Shown one piece after another: positions 62,324 through 64,000 of a DNA stretch of 64,000 nucleotides. Each line of letters starts with the position of its first letter. The stretch's first letter is position 1. Position numbers and translations under genes: made by a program. The DNA comes from Chondrilla cf. caribensis. Its lineage: Eukaryota > Porifera > Demospongiae > Chondrillida > Chondrillidae. The notes under the pieces were generated by a model that was not told the DNA's origin, did no database searches, and saw nothing but the letters and a program-made list of their open reading frames with translations. The stretch covers positions 5,222,267 to 5,286,266 of the forward strand of contig OZ026556.1 in assembly GCA_964020155.1 (NCBI GenBank), in the 5' to 3' direction.

Positions 62324-64000
62324 AATGGTGAGTGTTTGCGATCGGCTATGTAGTAGGACGGCGCTGTTTCTGGACCATGTCTTAATTTTTCTTCTCGACT
62401 TATAGAATATTTCACGCACAAAACCTGTTCAACCTGCAACACCAAAAGAAAAACGTAAGAAGATTAAACTACCGCTTTTGGAAGAATTTCTTGCAAACCG
62501 AGACTACACCGGTGCTCTGACGTTATTAGAGGTAAATATACACATGTACTGCTAGATAGCTTCGCATTTTATGCAATAAAGAATCCGAACAGACAGCCGA
62601 AAACTCACATTACCTTCTTTTTAGTCATGGTTGTCTCATTTACTCAACTGCATGCATGCTGCATTTCTTCGTAATAGTTTGTGAGAAGCACTGGCAAGAC
62701 TGTCATCGAGCATGCCAACCATTGGCTAGCTTATTGTGCGTTTCATCTTGGGGACTACATGCGGGCCAAACAGGTTCGTCTTTCCCTTGTAGTCTTCTGT
62801 GTGGATTTCCAGTTAGAAGCCAGTCTACTGTGTGTAGGAGTATGAGGCACTGACCAATCAGGAGGCCTGCCACCCAGATGTGTGGTCTAATTTAGCTGTC
62901 TGCTACTTTTACTTGGGAATGTACAAAGAATCTCAAGAAGCTGTGATGAAAGGTTACTTGAAAGAGGTTTCATTATTCTGTGGTGGTACCCGCGTTATTG
63001 CTGTCATTGTTGCTACTTCTCTAGGTCCAAAAGGCAGACTGCAAAACAGGCTTCTCTTTCATTTAGCACATAAAGTATGTGTGTACATGTGTGATATTTG
63101 TGTTGTCTTAGTGCTATGTGAGTTTGTTTGTGGTAGTTTGGAGATGAACAGCAAGTCATGCATTACCATAAGAACCTGCAGAACATTGTTGAGGATCAGG
63201 TGTGTAGCACTCTGAAGTATTAGGTCATTTAACTTACTAATTCATAATTGTGTGTTCAGTTGAGTTTGGCTGCAATGCACTACTTGAGAACTCACTATCA
63301 AGAAGCCATAGACGTGTACAAGAGACTCCTTTTGGATCGCAGGTGAGTTCTGTGCTTGTCACGGGTTGGTACCACCACAGAATATTATGCATATCGTATG
63401 TTGTGATGTTTTCTGATATTTAGAGAGTTGCTGGCCTTAAATGTGTACTTAGCCATGTGCTATCACCGACTGGACTACTACGATGTGTCGCAGGAAGTCT
63501 TGTCCAGTTATGTCCAGATGTACCCAGACAGCACAGTCGCCATTAACTTGAAGGCTTGCAACTATTACAGATTGTTCAATGGCAAAGCTGCTGAGGTACA
63601 TATGTACTTATCTTCACCTCTTTTTGCTGGTGTTATTCTCAATTTGATGAACTCACTTATCCCTCAGGCTGAACTCAAAGGTCTCCAAGATGCTATCTCT
63701 TCTTCATTTCAATTTGCTAAGGATCTTATTCGACATAACTTGGTAAGTTTTATTTCATGATGTATTCTTCTATACATCCACCAATCGCCATTTTAATACA
63801 GGTAATATTCCGCGATGGTGAGGGGGCTCTGCAGGTTTTCCCTTCTCTTGTTGGAGTAATTCCTGAAGCAAGACTGAATCTGGTGATTTACCATCTGAGA
63901 CAAGGTTTGTACCTGTGCTGTGAACCTCCTGCACTGTCAGCTTTGATCACCCTAATAGCTTCTTGGTGCTAGATGATGTAAAGTCTGCTTACAAACTAAT
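62324..64000 (+). CDS. TTC26: IFT56 (TTC26/DYF-13), 3' end outside window
   Basis: IFT56 is an IFT-B subunit made of TPR repeats, needed to carry motility components into cilia. The first coding exon is only the ATG; exon 2 begins [10 protein letters not shown]. Family blocks: [138 protein letters not shown] and [20 protein letters not shown] at the edge. Roughly the first half of the protein is present; the rest lies beyond 64000. Nothing suggests truncation other than the window end. Confidence 0.95.

Overview
This is animal nuclear DNA. The genes are interrupted by short GT-AG introns, and the set is metazoan: SUN-domain, GABA-B-type receptor, Parkin, conventional PKC, Smurf, survivin and motile-cilium proteins. 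Very tight packing (52 to 201 bp between divergent start codons, 10 to 160 bp between convergent stops), small introns and many intronic tandem repeats suggest a compact genome of an early-branching animal, most likely a demosponge. That placement is inference; I cannot run a search. Gene names come from recognising the spliced protein sequences.

Layout. 1-2.8 kb: a minus-strand GIN/Gypsy-type integrase gene with introns. 3.0-13.2 kb, plus: SMG9 (nonsense-mediated decay), a SUN nuclear-envelope protein, POLR3E (RNA polymerase III). 13.3-15.5 kb: mitochondrial bL27 (minus), head to head with AMPK beta (plus). 15.8-34.6 kb, plus: a GABA-B-like GPCR, a Parkin-like protein, conventional PKC, CLEC16A. 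From 34.6 kb strands nearly alternate: a TBC Rab-GAP (-), NPRL3 (+), TMEM186 (-), KDEL receptor (+), RPL11 (+), a PDZ-ankyrin protein (+), survivin (+), CCDC96 (-), thymidine kinase (+), NPLOC4 (-), CFAP52 (+), ATG12 (-), SMURF (+), DRC3 (+), an NHR/SOCS-box protein (-), and IFT56 (+, cut by the window end).

Themes. Motile-cilium genes (CCDC96, CFAP52, DRC3, IFT56) all carry RFX X-box-like motifs just upstream; DRC3 and IFT56 match the consensus exactly. The proliferation genes TK1 and BIRC5 have E2F/CHR-like motifs. Several genes act in autophagy, mitophagy or nutrient signalling (Parkin, AMPK beta, CLEC16A, NPRL3, ATG12, a TBC Rab-GAP).

The most unusual points are: ten tandem copies of a 5' splice site in SMG9, where downstream donors would add a premature stop to an NMD factor; a Parkin homologue with no visible catalytic RING2; a roughly 250-residue EEPVQSI-type repeat inside CLEC16A; tandem repeats that repeatedly begin at 5' splice sites; and two tiny CATAG...CTATG inverted-repeat insertions, each flanked by a perfect 7-bp direct repeat.
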